The notes: generated by a model from the sequence alone, not told the origin. A DNA stretch of 64,000 nt from Trametes villosa (GCA_002964805.2 PUDQ02000001.1:9685169-9749168); one strand, 5' to 3'; counted from the first letter of the stretch, positions 1 through 12,741 are shown. Numbers and translations: made by a program.

Positions 1-1
1 G

Positions 2-861
2 CAGCCGTACTACACCGGCTCGCTCGCCATCGCGGCCGCGGACGACCTCATCATCGCCGCGTCCTTGTGCTACTTCTTGTATACCCGCCGGACGGGCGTC
101 CGAGGGTACGTCCTCTCTGAGTAACTGCTCGCTCGCGGTACATCCTCTTACGTGTGGAGGAAGCACGGACACGCTCGTGAACAGGATCATCACGTACTCG
201 ATCATGACTGGCGCGCTCACGAGGTAGGTCTCGCCGTCCGCAGATACAAATTTCACTCTTGTGCTCACTTTCTTTGTGTAGCGTTGTCGACATTGCGAAC
301 CTTGTCTGCGTATGTGTACGTCTCACCCTTGGCATACTTTGAACTTGACGCGCCCCTGCAGTTCGTTACGATGCCCAACAACCTCGTCTACCTTGGCCTC
401 TTCGACTGCGTTCCCCTCCGTACGTGCTCCTACCTGCCGTATCACCCAAGTGTCGTCTTTTCTGACCTTGCTTCGGCAGTATATGTCATATCTTTCCTCG
501 CAATGTCAGTGATCTCTTCCGTGATCGTACTGCTACGCAGGCTGACCACTGACGGAACCCTATGCCTACAGGCTGAACGCACGCGAGCATCTGCAGAAGA
601 TCTCGGTGGCGGGCACGACGAACACTTCCGGCGCAGTCTCAACCCTCGCCATCGGCGCCCCCGGCCAGCGTGAGCGCCGCGGGGTTGACCCCGTCTCGAG
701 CAAGGTGCGTGCGTTTCTTGTCCGGCGAGCATACACCCATACCATGCTAACGCGTGGCGGGGAAGCTGGTGTTTGGGTTCCCGAGCACGATCACGACGTC
801 TGTGACGACGGACACGATGCAAGAGAGCATGGAAGAGCGTGCGGGCAGCGAGACGGTCTGA
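2..861 (+). CDS. DUF6534-family membrane protein, 3' part
   Basis: Exons that splice in frame are 2-105, 164-223, 282-309, 362-423, 572-704 and 766-861; the start lies left of the window. The peptide reads through hydrophobic segments such as ADDLIIAASLCYFLY, then TDTLVNRIITYSIMTGALTS, which is the typical core of DUF6534, a basidiomycete-expanded family of predicted multi-pass membrane proteins of unknown function. The tail after the last helix (LNAREHLQK onward) is polar, as is usual for the cytoplasmic end of this family. The fourth intron needs a weak donor (GTGCTC at 424) to keep the frame, so that junction is the least certain. The family call rests on remembered sequence pattern; no function is claimed. 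Confidence 0.72.
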
Positions 862-1424
862 ATTACCTTCCTCGCCGATGTGATTTTGTTTGGGAAGTGC
901 CTCCATGCGTCCCGTCGTGGTGTTAGATTCGGTGTACTCGCAATATGCTTGTGTATGTGTTGTACGAGGAGTCGCTCTGTGACCCGTCTTGCTTGCGTTC
1001 ATGTAGTATCTCACATTCTCGTCTCCACTCTTCCGAGAGTCGACATATCTTATGCTAGCACCTCGAAAATGGTCACTGAACTACGAGCGTCGTAGTCAAG
1101 AACGCCTGGTCGCTCGTCCCGACCTTCACCGTGAACTGCCCGGCCTCGACCGCCCACTTGCCGTCCAGCGTTCAAACCGCGAGCTCGGTCGCGTGGGTCA
1201 ATATGGCTGCACTTACTCACAGCTCCTTAGGCGTTAGGTACGAAGTCGGCGCGGACTGAAAATAGAGGCGCGCAGTGATTGTGACATAATGAGGAAGTGA
1301 GAATCAGACGAGGATACGCGGGGATATTGTACAGGGGTGGGCATCAACTACGCGTGCAATGATGGAATACTCTTTAATATCCTTGAGCTAGAATCGCTGA
1401 ACTTCTCGTATCAAGCTTGGTGAT
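862..1424. other. Intergenic stretch with a GH3 tail relic
   Basis: 3' flank of the DUF6534 gene and of the F-box-like gene A, which converge here. The only structure seen is the glycosidase relic at 1073-1196, listed separately. Confidence 0.6.
1073..1196 (-). pseudogene. Broken copy of the GH3 C-terminus
   Basis: On the minus strand this stretch matches the last ~40 codons of the intact GH3 gene at 4177-7491. It keeps ATELAV, TLDGKWAVE, GQFTVKVGTSDQ and the terminal TTTLVVQ-stop. The Trp codon before TLDGKW has become TGA (complement of 1172-1174), so the copy is stopped inside the domain. Homology fades just upstream of the HATEL segment and again just past the stop codon. It covers only the end of the fibronectin-III-like domain, so it is a relic. 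It has the same strand as the intact gene but lies on the far side of F-box-like gene A. Confidence 0.85.
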
Positions 1425-2989
1425 CTACGACGCATGCGCCAGCGGGATCTGCTCCACCGCGCCCTCCCCATACTCCACGTCCTCCCCGACCGTTGCAGAA
1501 GCATTCTCGCGCGCACGGTGCTCGATGAGCGAGACGGTGACGGTCTTCAACGAAAGCACCGCATCGCATATCCGGCGCGCGAGCGCGCGCAGGTCAAGGT
1601 CGCGCAAGTACTCTTCAGCGGGGTAGATATCCGGTAGTGGGAGGTTGAGGCGGCGCCTGGACTGGATCTCATTGGAGTCTGGCTTGAGCCCGGCGCAGGA
1701 GAACGTTAGCATGAAAGAGCGGAGAGACGACATCTCGCTGAGGCCAGCGATCAACTCGTCCTGCAAGCCCATGCATACAACTCAGCCATAATAGATAGAT
1801 GCAAGGGGCCAATGAAGTGACGTACTAATGCTTTTGCCACGTCCACATATCCCGGTTCGAGCATGTCCACGAAGGAGATCGTGAGCTTGAAACGATGCAC
1901 GGAATTGGTGACATCGCCGCGCATGAGCTGCGTGAATTTGTCGTGAAAGAAAAGGCCCACGTCAAGGCCCTGTAACTCCAGATACGACGGGGACGTGTCC
2001 GCGAGAACCGAGCGTAGCATAGGCCCGTTCATGTCCGCCCCGGTAGTATGGACGTGCATCTCTTCAACGGGACACATAAGCCCGAGCACGTAGTGGTCAG
2101 TGAGCGTGCCGTGCACAGAGCGGAGCGCGCCCCACGACCCTCCCTCCTCCAATGTCTGCTGCTTGTTCAGCTCCCGGAGTGTGCTGAATTCGTCTATCTT
2201 CACCCCGAACCTCCTGAACCACCGCGAGTCGCACTTGAGCTTGACCGTCTGCACGTTCGGGAACGCGCGCGCGTAGTTCGCCGTGTCGGGGATCTCGTTC
2301 GCGTACAGCGCGAGCTCGGTGAGATCTGGATAGACCTCGTCGTACTCCTTGTAGGGCTCCTCGCTGTCGCTGTCGCAATCGCAGAAGTGCCCGATCAGAG
2401 ACCGGAGCGTTGATTGGGAGTTGCGTAGTTGCAAGATGGGGTTGCGGTGGCCGCCATCGCTTTTCTCGCCGTTGTCGAAGGAGAAGGGAATCATCACGAG
2501 CTTCGCCGTCTCCAGATGCGACTTCATGGACAACAGGAAAAGGTTCGTCCGCGGTCCGATCCCCGTAACCTCCATGTGCTTGACGTGTTCAAGAAGGGCG
2601 AATGCACCACTCAGCCCCGAGCCGGACATGAAGAAGTCTTCTGCATGGCGAATAGTGAGCTTCCGGATCTTCAAGTGCGTTTCGCACTCGACGATAAACT
2701 TCTCCAACATGCGGGCCGCCTCTTTTGAGAGTGAACCAGTAGAGATCTCCAGGATGGCGAGATAGCGAAAGCGCTGGGGATGCTCCGCTCGCATGAAGTC
2801 GACGAACGAAAGGATGCTCTTCCCGTGCTCGAGCGCCACAGCATCTTGGAGGAGAAACTGGGGCCCCCCGGCGTAAAGCTCGCGGGATGTTCGCATCATC
2901 CGGGAGACGGTGCGCTTGTCCGACACCGACATGATATTCAGCAGTATGTCTCGGTTGAGTGCTGAGCGCGGCCTGGGAGTTGCATCCAT
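1425..2989 (-). CDS. F-box/LRR-like protein, paralogue A
   Basis: Two exons, 2989-1826 and 1760-1425, joined by a 65-bp GT-AG intron, give 499 residues. The N-terminus (LNRDILLNIMSVSDKRTVSRMM) has the spacing of a degenerate F-box: a hydrophobic helix, a short break, then a TVSRMMRTSREL-like second helix. The rest is irregular leucine-rich sequence (for example DLTELALYANEIP and YLELQGLDVG), the usual layout of the hundreds of F-box/LRR proteins in agaricomycetes. These act as substrate adaptors of SCF ubiquitin ligases; the substrate cannot be read from sequence. The intact paralogue at 12742-14390 has the intron at the same place, which fixes the splice sites here. Compared with it, this copy stops ~25 residues earlier (PLAHAS-stop against a longer tail). 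Confidence 0.75.
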
Positions 2990-3457
2990 CTAGTAGAATC
3001 AAGGGTAGTATGAGCCAAGCCACGAGGATACACGGTACGAGAGATAGGGGACGTATCGTCCGAGCGTTGTGGGGGAAAAGGATGTCTCCGCTCGCAGACG
3101 TTTACCGCTTTTATTCTGTCGAAGATCGTCTGAAAAGCAGCGCCCAACAGCACGAAGCTTGTCTCATATGGCGGGAGATGAAACATCATCCTGAAGAGAT
3201 GCGGGGCTATGTGTGCGTTCCGCGCCGTGTCCACTTCGAACAGGGAGGCTGCGCTGGATCATCTCCTATCATCTCCTCAGCGGTAGGCGCTACGGAACGA
3301 CCCAGAACGGTGACTTACTGAGTAATTGTCTTGAGCCATATTTTCTCGAATCGGGAGTTGCAACATTTGGGCCTCTGTCTTTCATGTTGGTTGTCGGTAG
3401 TATCGAACGTAAGAGATCCTGAGGCCTGAGGCCAGAACGATGTAATCATGTATGCCA

Positions 3458-3754
3458 AGAGGGGGTGTAGAGGTCCCCCGTGGGAACGCCGGAATTCCAA
3501 ATCGCGAGGGAATCGTGAACGGATTGGCGGGCGCTCGACCTGTGGCAGCAGTGTGGCTACGACCTTGCCGACGCCGCGAGCCCCGTACCTCCTCACGGCC
3601 TCCGCCTGTGCTAAGAGTCCTAAGAAGCGTGTATGAGCCATTTATGAAGCCGTCCCATTTTTAGGAGTTTTTGTGCAAAAGTCGAGCGAACGAGCGAAGG
3701 GGCAGAGGAGGGTGCAAACTCCGCAGTTCCCACGGGGACCTCTACACCCCCTCT
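3458..3754. repeat. 297-bp inverted-repeat (MITE-like) element
   Basis: The left arm at 3458-3487 (AGAGGGGGTGTAGAGGTCCC, continuing to GTGGGAAC) is repeated as its reverse complement at 3726-3754 with a single base difference. The 238 bp between them has no coding pattern. No target-site duplication is visible with these end points. The form fits a small non-autonomous DNA transposon or MITE. It sits in the 1.2-kb gap between F-box gene A and the GH3 gene, which is otherwise featureless. Confidence 0.7.
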
Positions 3755-4176
3755 CGCTGCACATCGTTGGAGCCTCCCTTCGGGAAAAACGATTGTCTGC
3801 CGCCCTCGAACGTGAGGCTGATTTACGAGCCTAGTTCCCGAGCACCATCGCGACATTCGTGGTGCCGGACAAGAGTGCGGGCGTGGAGGGGTGCGCGGGG
3901 AGAGAGGTGGTTTGAGGACCCTCTACTGGTGATATTGCCTGAAACGCTCCCCAGTAGTTCACGATGTGCTGCGTGTGCCGATGGGTATGTAGTAAGTCTT
4001 TCCGGTACACACGCGAATAGCCTTGTGGTTGCTTTCGTGTGCTATCTCGACTTCCTAGTGACAATTCAATCGTGGCACCGCGGCGAACACTTTGAACCGG
4101 CATACAAGACATTCTCCCTCAAGCCGCTATTCCGTGAGTCGGCCCTGTGTCAGCTTCGTTTACGCTGCCGTGGTGG

Positions 4177-7100
4177 TCACTGCACCACAAGCGTAGTAGT
4201 CAAAACCGGCTGGTCGCTCGTCCCGACCTTCACCGTAAACTGGCCGGGCTCGACCGCCCACTTGCCGTCCAGCGTCCACACCGCGAGCTCGGTCGCGTTC
4301 ACATGCACCGTCACCCTCTTCGACGATCCAGCCCTACAAATGCGACGAGGGTTTAGCTCGCTTGCAAGTTACTACAGAGTACGGGAGGCTTACGGGATGT
4401 CGACCTTCTGGAAACCGACGAGTTGCTGGTTCGGGGTGACGACGGAGCTGACGAGGTCGGTGATGTAGACCTGCACGACCTCCTTGCCGTCGCGGTCGCC
4501 GGTGTTGTGTACGGTGACGGAGACAGAGAAGCCGTCGTTCGTCCCGATGGGCGACTTCGATAGTGCGAGGTCGGTGCTGCGTCCAATTTCAGTCAGGACT
4601 GTCTTTCGTCGGAGGAACGAGCGCCGGGCTTACTAGTTGAAAGTCGTGTAGCTCAGGCCGTGTCCGAAACTCCACAACGGGATCGGACTATCGAGAACAT
4701 ACTGCGTAGTTCACGCTCAGCACAGTGTGCACCTACATTCAACACGCTTGAAACGTACCTGGTGGCCGAACATGAGCGTGCCGTCGTCGAGAACGTGCCC
4801 GGCGTCGATTGGTCGGCTGCCCTTCAGGTAGTTGTAGAACATGGGTGTCGTGCCGACGCTACGCGGGAAAGACACGGGGAGCTTCCCTGCGCTGAGCAGT
4901 TAGTTGCTAACCTTCCGAGCCGTGTGGAGGCTGTACGTACCGGAAGGGTTGACGTCTCCGAAGATGACCTCGGCGAGCGCGAGCCCGCCGAGCTCCCCAG
5001 GGTAAAACTGCTGCACGACGGCGTCCGCATCTGGACAAGGAATGCCACATTAGGCCGGTTTACGATACCAAGGAGGTAAGTTCATGCAGCGCGCACGTTC
5101 TTGTATCCACGGCTCCGCGACGGGCTTCCCGCTCACGAGCACCACAACTGTCGGCTTGCCCACCGCCTTGACCGCCTGTACGAGCTGCAGCTGCGCCCCA
5201 ACCAGCCCGAGGTCGGACAAATCGACATGCTCGCCCGTCGTCGCGTTCGTACCGGGCGTCCAGAGCAGCGTCTGGTCGAGCGACCAGGTGCCGACCATGA
5301 CGACGGCGACGTCGGACGCCTGCGCGGCCGCGACCGCGGCGGGGATGCCGGAGACGTCGTTGGACCAGAGTTTGGAGCCTTCTGCGTAGTTGAGCTTGAT
5401 GGAGGTGTTGGTGAGGAGCTGCGTGAAGCCGGCGAGTGGGGAGATGCCGTTGTTGGAGGCGTTGAAGAAGACGTAGTCGCCGAACTACGAGGTGGAGTGA
5501 GGTCGTTAGCATCAGCCACTGAATGGGAGTTGAAGAGAGTGTGGGACGTACGGAGACGCGGTCGACTTGCGGCCCGATGAGCGCGAGCGAGGAGATGGAC
5601 TTGCTGAGCGGGAGCGTGTTCCCCCGGTTCTCGAGCAGCACGATCGTCTCGCGCTCCATGTTGTGCAGCAGCTCGCGCGTCTCGGACGTGCGCAGAGTGT
5701 CAAGGTAGTCCTCGTACGGATACGGATCTGCGAGACCAATCAGTATGCCGCAAGAAGTGATGGGACGGCGGCGCATACTCTCGAACAAACCGAGGGCGAA
5801 CTTGGTGCGTAGCATTGCCTTCACGGTCTCGTCGATGAACTTGATGTCCACGGTCCCGGCTTTGACTTGGTCTGGGAAAGCACACCATAGTCACTGTGAG
5901 TAACCTTTCTCCCAGCATAGCCCCGCCTCAGTCGCGCGTCCGTCTTACCTGGAAGTGTTAGGTAGGTGAAGGTTCCACCGCCCATCTCGCCGCTGATGCC
6001 GTTCTCGAGCGCGGCTTTCGCGGCGCACTCGCGCGTGTCGCATGTGCCGTGCGTGGTGATGAGGAGGTCAACGGAACCTGCGTCCGAGGTGACCCAGTAC
6101 TTGTAGCCCCATTCGTTCCGGAGCTATTTGTTGAGGTGAGCGTCATAGCTAACGTGAAGGTGTGGATCAGTTCGACGCACAATGTCTGTCAGTAGGTCTG
6201 GAAGCGCGCAATGAATCAGCCTATACTGGATATGTGGGTGGTGAGCGCGTTACGTACGTTTGTTCGCGATGGCCGGGATCCCGTCGTAGCTCGAGTACGC
6301 GGTCATGATCGACAGGCTCTCCACGCACGCGCGATTGAACGGCCTCAGGTAGGCTGAGCGCAGCTCGCGCTCTCCTCCAGTCACCTGCGCGATGTTCCTG
6401 TTGCACAACGTGAGCCATTTGACGTGTAACCAGTGTGAGCGAGACTGTGAACGTACAATCCGCCTTGAGGGCTCCCGAAGGCAGCAAAGTGCTTGCACGT
6501 CGCGGCCATGCGCGCAATCGCGGACGAGCTCGCGTTCCGCCGCCTCCCGGACTGTAGCCCTGTCACGTACGCCAAGCCCATCTCCCCCGTCCTACACCAT
6601 AGTTATTAGCGCTGGTGCGCAAGATTTCAAGGGCGGGATGGATGGGCTTACAGGAAAGGGTCTTCGCCGAAGTTCTCCTCGACGCGGCCCCAGCGGAGCT
6701 CACGCGAAAGATCGAGTACGGGCGCGAAAACGTGCGAGATTCCGAGGCCCTCCGCCTCGTCCGCGATCGTCGCCGCGGCCTGCCTGAGGAGGCCGGGGTT
6801 GAAGGACGCCGCGAGGCCGATGGGCGAGGGCCAGATCGTCCCGTTGTTCGTGAACCCGTGCAGACCTGTGGGACGTGTTAAGAGCGCCGAGGGGAAGTGA
6901 TAGGGGGGGTTGGATGAGGTTACCTTCGGATTGGATGAGCGCGGGGATGCCGAGCGTAGTGTTTTCCATGAGGTAGCGTTGGCCGACTGTTACACCGAAG
7001 ACGAACTTGTCCCAGGGGGTGAGGTAGCCGCCCCAGAAGGAGCCGCCCTTTTGGGTTGCCATTTCTTCCTGGACACGTTCGCAATGAGTTGCCTATTCTC

Positions 7101-7491
7101 TGGCGCCCACTGAGGTTATGAAGTACTCACGAGGCCGGTTTGGTTGAATGTTTTGGTGTCGTCGAGAGGATCGTTGAAGTTCATCCAGCCGTTCATATCG
7201 CCCTGTATTCTAGGTCGAAAAGATATGAGATCCCGGCCCTGATGGCGCTAGTAGGAGAGCTTACAGCTGAGAGACCTTCTCCTCGATTGTCATGCGCGGC
7301 AGCAAGTCATTGACTCGCGCCTCGATGTCTGCGTGCGGGTTCTTGTACAGAGGCGTACTTCCGTCCTTGTTCGTACCGCGCGCTTGCAAGGGAAAGTGGA
7401 GGTCATCGCGAACCTCGAAGTGGCTCGCGTTTGCCGAAGCGGCCAAGAGAGACACAAGCGCAGCAATCAGACGCAAGCCGAACAGGACCAT
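4177..7491 (-). CDS. Secreted GH3 beta-glycosidase (beta-glucosidase/xylosidase type)
   Basis: Sixteen exons (7491-7265, 7209-7131, 7068-6924, 6865-6652, 6591-6457, 6397-6258, 6197-6181, 6123-5949, 5871-5779, 5727-5552, 5484-5097, 5030-4941, 4886-4759, 4701-4634, 4576-4394, 4333-4177) keep frame and give 804 residues. Exon 7 is only 17 bp. Residues 1-22 form a signal peptide. The GH3 N-terminal barrel shows LIQGDMNGWMN, SEGLHGF, RWGRVEENFGEDP and KHFAAFG. TSDAGSVD carries the expected nucleophile at about Asp333. The C-terminal alpha/beta domain is followed by a fibronectin-III-like domain ending TLDGKWAVEPGQFTVKVG. The family releases terminal beta-glucosyl or beta-xylosyl residues from plant polymers outside the cell; the exact substrate cannot be read. 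A TATA-like CTATAAAGG lies ~95 bp upstream. The gene is divergent from the GH92 gene. Confidence 0.93.
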
Positions 7492-8430
7492 GGTTGCAAG
7501 CTACAAGCCCAGAGGTTATCCGGTGATGAGGCGCGAGCGAGCGATGGTCGAGACAGCACCAGAACCGAGTGCCAGCAGTATGCATCCTTTATAGGACAAC
7601 GCGTCGGGGATGCGCATGCTAACGAGGTGGACGCGGGGTCAGTTGACGATGCTCGGGGCGTTGTAGAGGGGACCGGTCGGACCTGACAGCATGTAGAACG
7701 GCCCGCAGCGACGCATCAGTAGGTTCCAAGCAGCCACGAGTAACAAGCATCTCTAGCGTTGTCACCAGCAGCACCGAGGTTCAGCCGGAGAAGCGTGTCG
7801 GGCACTGACCAACATAAGAACTGCCAGCACACAGCCAGTGGCCCAGTACGCTTTGAAACTTGAGGGAGGTTAGATGCAAAACATGAGTTATTTTTCAGCA
7901 CGAGGGCCAGGACCTGTTCAACTAGTAGCCTTGCCCTCCCGTCCGAGCCAGGATAACGCAGAGATACTATTACCAAACAGTCTGCGAAGCCTCGGAGGCG
8001 AGTGATGCAGCGCGATGGGCAGCTGACCACCACAATCTCGCAGCGAATTTTCTTGCGTCTGACGCACCTGGGCTCGTTCGGCTCCTGTTGCAAGCGTGGA
8101 CAGACGTGAAGACGTACATCCAACGCGCAGCCTATAGTACTGATGGCACGTAGACTGAGGCAAACTAGCCTAGTCGAGAAGGAGTTGTGGGAGTTTGTGG
8201 TACCAACTCAAAAAGTGTCGCGATCTCGATTCGGATCCTTGCACCAAACGGTGCGCACGTGGCGCTGTCAAGCGCCCGAATCTCAGTGACGCGGGGCTCC
8301 GAAGAGCTTGTCCTCTTCCCTCGTCTGGACAGGCGAGAAGGCGAAGCGACGCTCAGGCCAGGGCCTATCGCCCCTCTCTCTTTCTCCACCATCTGCCAGC
8401 ATATCTGCCGCCGAGAAACAGTCCAAGGAC
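7492..8430. promoter_or_regulatory. Shared divergent promoter region of GH3 and GH92
   Basis: This 939-bp gap separates two divergent secreted glycosidases. A TATA-like box on the minus strand (complement of CCTTTATAG around 7588-7596) is placed ~95 bp before the GH3 start. No equally good TATA is seen on the plus side. No coding pattern was found here. Shared regulation of the two genes is inferred from layout only. Confidence 0.5.
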
Positions 8431-11400
8431 ATGGGTCGTCTGCTCACCCTCGCCCTACTGGCGATCTCGTCCTCCGCGCATTTACATCGCCGAGACGCGC
8501 CATCAGCCTTCAGAAAACCAGAGAGCGCGCCTGTGGATTATGTGGACCCGTGAGTAGTTTTTTGACGCGTGAAATATGCGTACAACAAACGCAAACATCG
8601 TACTTGGCCGTGGACATAGTGGAGTGCTAACATACTACTCTGTAGATTCATCGGCAATGGTGGGGACTCACCAAACGGATCCGGGGGTATGATCCCGTCA
8701 ACAGCGCCCCCATTCGCCATGACTCGATGGGTTGCCCAGACGAGACAGAACTACGTCTCCGTGACGCCGTACAACTACACAGACTCTACCATCCATGGCT
8801 TCCAAGGAACCCACCAGCCCGCGATCTGGATGGGCGAAAGCGCCCAGGTGATCGTCGCGCCCGGTGCCGGCCAAGTACAGAGCGTGTTCGAGCAGCGCGG
8901 GATGGCGTTCGACCATGCGAACGAGATCGCGACTGCGAGCTACTATGCGGTAGACTTGGATGCCATCGAAGGTGGCACGATTCATGCAGAGCAATCTGCG
9001 AGTGAGTGTTTTTGGCGATTTCGTAGAAGGAACGCTTCAGCTGATCCTCTGGACAGCGTCTCGGGCAGGACATCTCAGGTTCACGTTTGAGGGCACCGCT
9101 GCACCTTACGTCCTAGTAGAGGCAACCCGCGCCTCTGTGATGGGCTCCGACGACCCGACGAACGTCACCTACCCCTACGGCTCCATCAACATCGACGCTA
9201 CCAACCGCGAGATCACGGGCTACAACCCCGAGCGGCAGGACTTCATCATCGGGCCCAACCCCGCCCCCAGCTTCGCCGGCTACTTCTGCGCGCGCTTCGA
9301 CACGCCGTTCGAGAGCTTCGGCGTCGCGCAGAACGGGAGCATCGCGGAGAACGCGACTCAAGGTCTGGGCGAGCTTCTCTCGGGCTTTGTGCGCTTCAAG
9401 GAGGGGACGAAGCGCGTGGACGTGCGCGTGGGGGTGTCGTTCATCTCGGTGGACCAGGCGAGGAAGAATCTGGAGAAGGAGATACCGGATGGGACGTCCC
9501 TCGAGAAGACTGCGGAGAAGACGCGCGCGGAGTGGGCGGAGAAGCTCGACCGCGTCAAGGTCGAGGGTGCGAGCGAAGAGGACAGCGTGGTCTTCTATAC
9601 GGCCATCTTCCACACGCTGCAGGTGCGCCCTTCTTGTATGCGTGTATGCGGCTTGGTCTGACGGATGACTTGCAGTACCCGTATGAGCAGAGCGAGGATG
9701 GGCATTACTACTCTGGGTACGATGATACCATCCACAAGGGCGAATCGTACACCGGGTACTCTATTTGGGTGTGCATCTTCGTTTTTTGCAGCTTCTTTTT
9801 AACATTGATGGTTTATGTGCTCGTAGGACACCTTCAGGTCAGAATGGGCATGGCAGATCCTGCTTGCGCCCGAGCGTATCCCTGGCATGGTGCAGAGCAT
9901 GCTCCAGGACTACCTCGAGGTCTGCACAATCTCGCACCTCCTTTCAATTGGCGTTATTGAATATTGCTACAGGGAGGCTGGTTGCCTATGTGGAAGAACA
10001 TCGTCGGTTCGTATTCAGTACCCATTTCCGGGGACAGTCCCTAACAACGTCTCTTGAATACAGAAACAAACATTATGGTGTCGTATAATTTGCTCTCTTC
10101 ATTCTGAGGCCCCGCTCACCGTGTTGCAACAGGTCGGCACGCATGCAGATTCGCTCATCGCCGAAGCTGTAGCGAAGGGCATCACTGGGTTCGACCTCGA
10201 AACGGCGTATGCAGCTGTGCACAAAGACGCAACGGTACCTCCCGAGAACGACTGGAACACATCGTGAGTCTCTGCACCACAAGGGAAGCCCGTGCATGAA
10301 TTGACTCTACATATCCCAGGTACTACGACCGCGAGCAGGTACGTAGAGCTGGCTGTATGCGCGCATCGTATAGGCTGAGGTAGGCATTGTAAGAACGTTG
10401 GCTACGAAGTGCGGGCGGGCCTCTCATCCGTGTATGCTACACACGGCTGGGTCGCGAACGACATCCACTCCGAAGCGGGCTCCCGCACTCTCGATTACGC
10501 ATGTACGTTCCCTCCCCCGCAATCTGCCTTCATGTCTTCACGCTCACACTCACCCTACCTTGCAGACGACGACTACGCCGTCTCCGTGCTCGCAACCGCA
10601 CTCGGCAAACACGCCGACGCCGCACACTTCCGCGCACGCGCCTTCTCCGCGCCCTTCACGATCTTTAACAACGCGACGGGATTCATGGAGGCGCGCGACG
10701 CGAGCGGCGCGTGGGCGGGCCCGGATGCGGGCTGGACGGAGGGCGACAAGTGGGCGTACACGTTTGATGTGGTGCATGATGTGGGCGCGTTGATCGAGCG
10801 CAGGGGCGGGGAGCGGGCGTTTGTGGCGTTTTTGGACGAGCATTTTGACGGCGGTGAGTGGGGTGAGGGCGTGGTGTGTTGTGGGGTAAACTAACTTTGT
10901 GCAGGGCATAATGACCATACGAACGAGGTACGTATTGGTGTTATGCTGCGCGGGGGTGTTCTTGAGAACTTCGCGTAGCCCTCCCACCATATCCCGTACT
11001 ACTACTCTCTAGCGGATGCGGCGTCGAAGTCGCAGGAGCGCATCCGCGAGATCGCGAAGGCGAACTACAACAACTCCGTCAACGGTCTCTCCGGCGTACG
11101 TGCAACACTCTCCCCCCTCATTTCCCCCTGCTAAGCCTGTGTGGTTGTGCGACAGAACGAGGACTGCGGGCAGATGAGCGCGTGGTACATCTTCAGCGCG
11201 CTCGGGTTCTACCCCGTTGACCCCGTCTCGGGCGAATACGTCATCGGGACGTGAGTACCCCCTCCTATCCCTCTTCTTTCCCCTCTCTCGCGTCGTCTTC
11301 GTCCTCCGCTGACCCGGACGCCCTCACTACAGACCGTTCTTCGACAAAGTGACGATCGACCTGCCCGGTAGGCCGCAGCCGCTAGTAATCACCTCCCCCG

Positions 11401-11667
11401 GCGCGCCGTCGAAGCCGTACATCCAGAGCGTGACCGTGAACGGGCGCGCGCTGGAGAAGCCCATCCTGACGCATGCGGATATCGCGAAGGGCGGGCATGT
11501 CGCGTTTGAGATGAGCGCGGAGCCGCAGGCGTGGGCCTCCAGCACTTTGGTGAGTCAAGCCTTGAGAGTAGGTGGTCAGGAAGAGGGGGCGCTGATAGTA
11601 GGGCGTGTTTATGTAGGTGGAGGAGAAAACGAAGGCTGAGAGGTACGCGGCGCATGTCGAGCTGTGA
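8431..11667 (+). CDS. Secreted GH92 alpha-mannosidase
   Basis: Sixteen exons keep frame and give 774 residues: 8431-8549, 8646-9001, 9057-9622, 9676-9768, 9827-9919, 9973-10006, 10064-10077, 10133-10263, 10320-10338, 10394-10502, 10566-10853, 10905-10927, 10979-11095, 11156-11250, 11333-11549 and 11617-11667. Three exons are under 25 bp (14, 19 and 23 bp), so automatic models probably miss them. MGRLLTLALLAISSSA is a signal peptide. Family marks in order are YVDPFIGNGG near the mature N-terminus, GYSIWDTFRSEWAW, TNEPSHHIPYYY and GLSGNEDCGQMSAWYIFSAL. GH92 enzymes are calcium-dependent exo-alpha-mannosidases, commonly alpha-1,2, trimming mannan and N-glycans; linkage preference is not visible. 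The start follows a short leader and is the first Met of the signal peptide. Confidence 0.94.
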
Positions 11668-12741
11668 CTCTGACTTTGGGATGTTCCTTCTCATGCGGAC
11701 GTGGTAGCCTCCTGGTGGTCTAAGCTGGTCCACGAAGGACGGCCCCATACTACGCCGGTATTGGATGGCTGGCCCTACGACCGACCACGGTTTTTACGGA
11801 GCGCAGGGCATGGACGACAAGTAGTTTTGAAGAACTGTGTATGATAGTCCGATTAATGACTGGCGATAGCTGCAATCAAGAGACTTTCTTGTCATTTCAC
11901 ACTCCGACATTCCCACGGTTTCTTTTCATTATCGCGCTGGAGAGGTTCGACCACGTCCTAGACTCGTACGTTCTACACTCACTCCAAGTTTCCCCGTATG
12001 TTGACTCGGACTCGGCGGTGGGCGCAGACGTTGCCCCGCTTGGCCGAGTCAATGTCTTCTTCCAAACTTCTCAGCCCGAGTTTGAGAGCTATGAACTTCC
12101 GGGCGTTACCTCCGCATGGGTCCTGGAGGCTCTTGAGCGACCCAGTCTCCTTGCTTACCTGTGGTTGACCAGTCCATACACTCGACCCTACCGCTAATTG
12201 ATGTGAAACCCGACAGGCCAACCTGTGGTCGACGGGCGCGGCGGGCTCGAACAAACCGGGCTCAAGTCTCCAGCCGACCATCGCCCGCGACCAGGGCCGA
12301 GGCTCGGGAAGCACCCATTCTGGGCCGTTCCGCAGCGCCCGCCGCTGGGGAGATGTGGTATAGCACGCATCTACGAGGTGTATACGACACGGAATAGACA
12401 CACATCGCCACACATCTTCCTCAGGGAGACGTCGCGTCGCCCGCCGGATGATCGTATTTTCGGGCGTCTGACAGGCGGGATTTGACGGTATATAGGCGGG
12501 CAATGCTGCGAACGGGGGCATCGTCTTTCCCCCCAACAACGCTCCGACGATAGGTAGGACGCTCACATTCGGCTCGCGAGAACATAGGTTAATATCGCGA
12601 CTTCGTAACAGACCTTCCGCTCACGTCTACCGCCACAACTTTTCATCTCTGCGGGCCCCTAATCATCTTGCACTGTACGTCCCCTCAGCTCTGAGGTTTC
12701 GTGTACTTCAGAAAGTTGTCTTACGCAACCCCAACTGCTAG
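11668..12741. other. Intergenic region before F-box-like paralogue B
   Basis: About 1.1 kb between the GH92 stop and the next start. A minus-strand open frame at 11979-12566 has no domain pattern and is taken as chance. A TATA-like GGTATATAGG at 12488-12497 is ~250 bp before the next gene, rather far for its promoter. Confidence 0.5.

Noticed and set aside
11979..12566. A 195-codon minus-strand frame between GH92 and F-box gene B.
   Set aside because: No domain, odd composition, and no plausible splice partners.
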